This document shows, piece by piece, positions 38,607 to 38,897 of a stretch of 38,897 nucleotides of DNA. Below the pieces are notes generated by a model that was given only the letters and a program-made list of their open reading frames with translations, made no database searches and was not told the origin of the DNA. Source of the DNA: Desulfobacteraceae bacterium UBA2245 (GTDB taxonomy: Bacteria; Desulfobacterota; Desulfobacteria; Desulfobacterales; UBA2245); assembly GCA_002347265.1 (NCBI GenBank), contig DDYB01000014.1, forward strand, positions 19,391 through 58,287. The letters are read 5' to 3'. Each line of letters starts with the position of its first letter. Position 1 is the stretch's first letter. The translations under genes were made by a program, and so were the position numbers.

Positions 38607-38897
38607 GGGAAGGGCGCGAAGATATTTTACCACGAAGGACACGAAGGACACGAAGGGCACGAAGGTTTAAAGAGCAAAAGCTTTTTTACCACGAAGTTCA
38701 CGAAGGGCACGAAGGTTTAGCGGAATGAAGGTCTTAATTTTAATTTTTTACCACGAAGAGCACGAAGGACACGAAGGTTTAAGAGCAAAAAAATTAATGA
38801 TAACCTTGTGTCTTCTGCGTGCTTCGTGGTGAAACCCGCTCCCCGCGGGTTGTATAATTAAAAAAAACATTAATAACTCAACTTTCGGGTTTAAGCC
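38607..38897. repeat. CACGAAGGR repeat array 7 (runs off the window)
   Basis: Plus-oriented units with AAGAGCAAAAGC spacers, a GCGGAATGAAGG tail near 38713, more units, then a core module (38820-38880) cut by the window edge. It starts about 30 bases after the GT2 stop codon. Confidence 0.9.

Overview
The window looks like chromosomal DNA of a Gram-negative, strictly anaerobic-type bacterium, most likely a sulfate-reducing Desulfobacterota of the Desulfobacterales type. This is inference. The supports are an ABC-dependent surface polysaccharide locus, a LolCDE-like outer-membrane cassette with a beta-barrel, a split B12-dependent acyl-CoA mutase with its MeaB GTPase, and intergenic arrays of a CACGAAGGR repeat that I associate with such genomes. 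No rRNA, tRNA, CRISPR array or transposase gene was seen.

Left half (1-18290), all on the minus strand: a surface-glycan locus. In transcription order it holds a winged-helix regulator, galE, an ABC exporter (wzm, wzt), a pseudaminic acid pathway (pseB, pseC, pseF, a pseG-pseH fusion, a short formyltransferase, a PIG-L deacetylase, pseI), a capsule-type GT-B protein, a tandem two-domain GT2 protein and three single GT2 enzymes. Many genes overlap by 1-10 bases, so they are probably co-transcribed and translationally coupled. The inserted formyltransferase and deacetylase suggest an N-formylated pseudaminic acid derivative. The part from about 1 to 11 kb is visibly more AT-rich than the right half, which suggests transfer.

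Middle (18291-29650): modular gene blocks separated by repeat arrays. An acetolactate-synthase-like TPP enzyme has a striking leader: a 28-codon Ile/Leu/Val-rich peptide ORF, mutually exclusive hairpins and a U-tract terminator, the layout of classical ribosome-mediated attenuation. Divergent from it is a DUF2142-type membrane protein. Next come a five-gene minus-strand cassette (LolA-like protein, two FtsX-type permeases, LolD-like ATPase, beta-barrel), a hypothetical protein and a tiny two-helix membrane protein.

Right part (29650-38897), plus strand: a long repeat region carrying a 149-bp MITE-like element, a possible structured RNA, then the mutase large subunit, its B12-binding subunit, MeaB, a degenerate cyclic-nucleotide-binding-fold protein and a YkgJ-type cysteine-cluster protein. 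After another array come a TetR regulator, a GT-C membrane glycosyltransferase and a DPM1-like GT2.

Repeats: arrays of a 9-bp unit occur at seven places, all to the right of 18.3 kb, often as a plus-oriented arm followed by a minus-oriented arm, with a conserved core of about 80 bp that recurs six times. A separate terminal-inverted-repeat element occurs once complete and in three partial or diverged copies.
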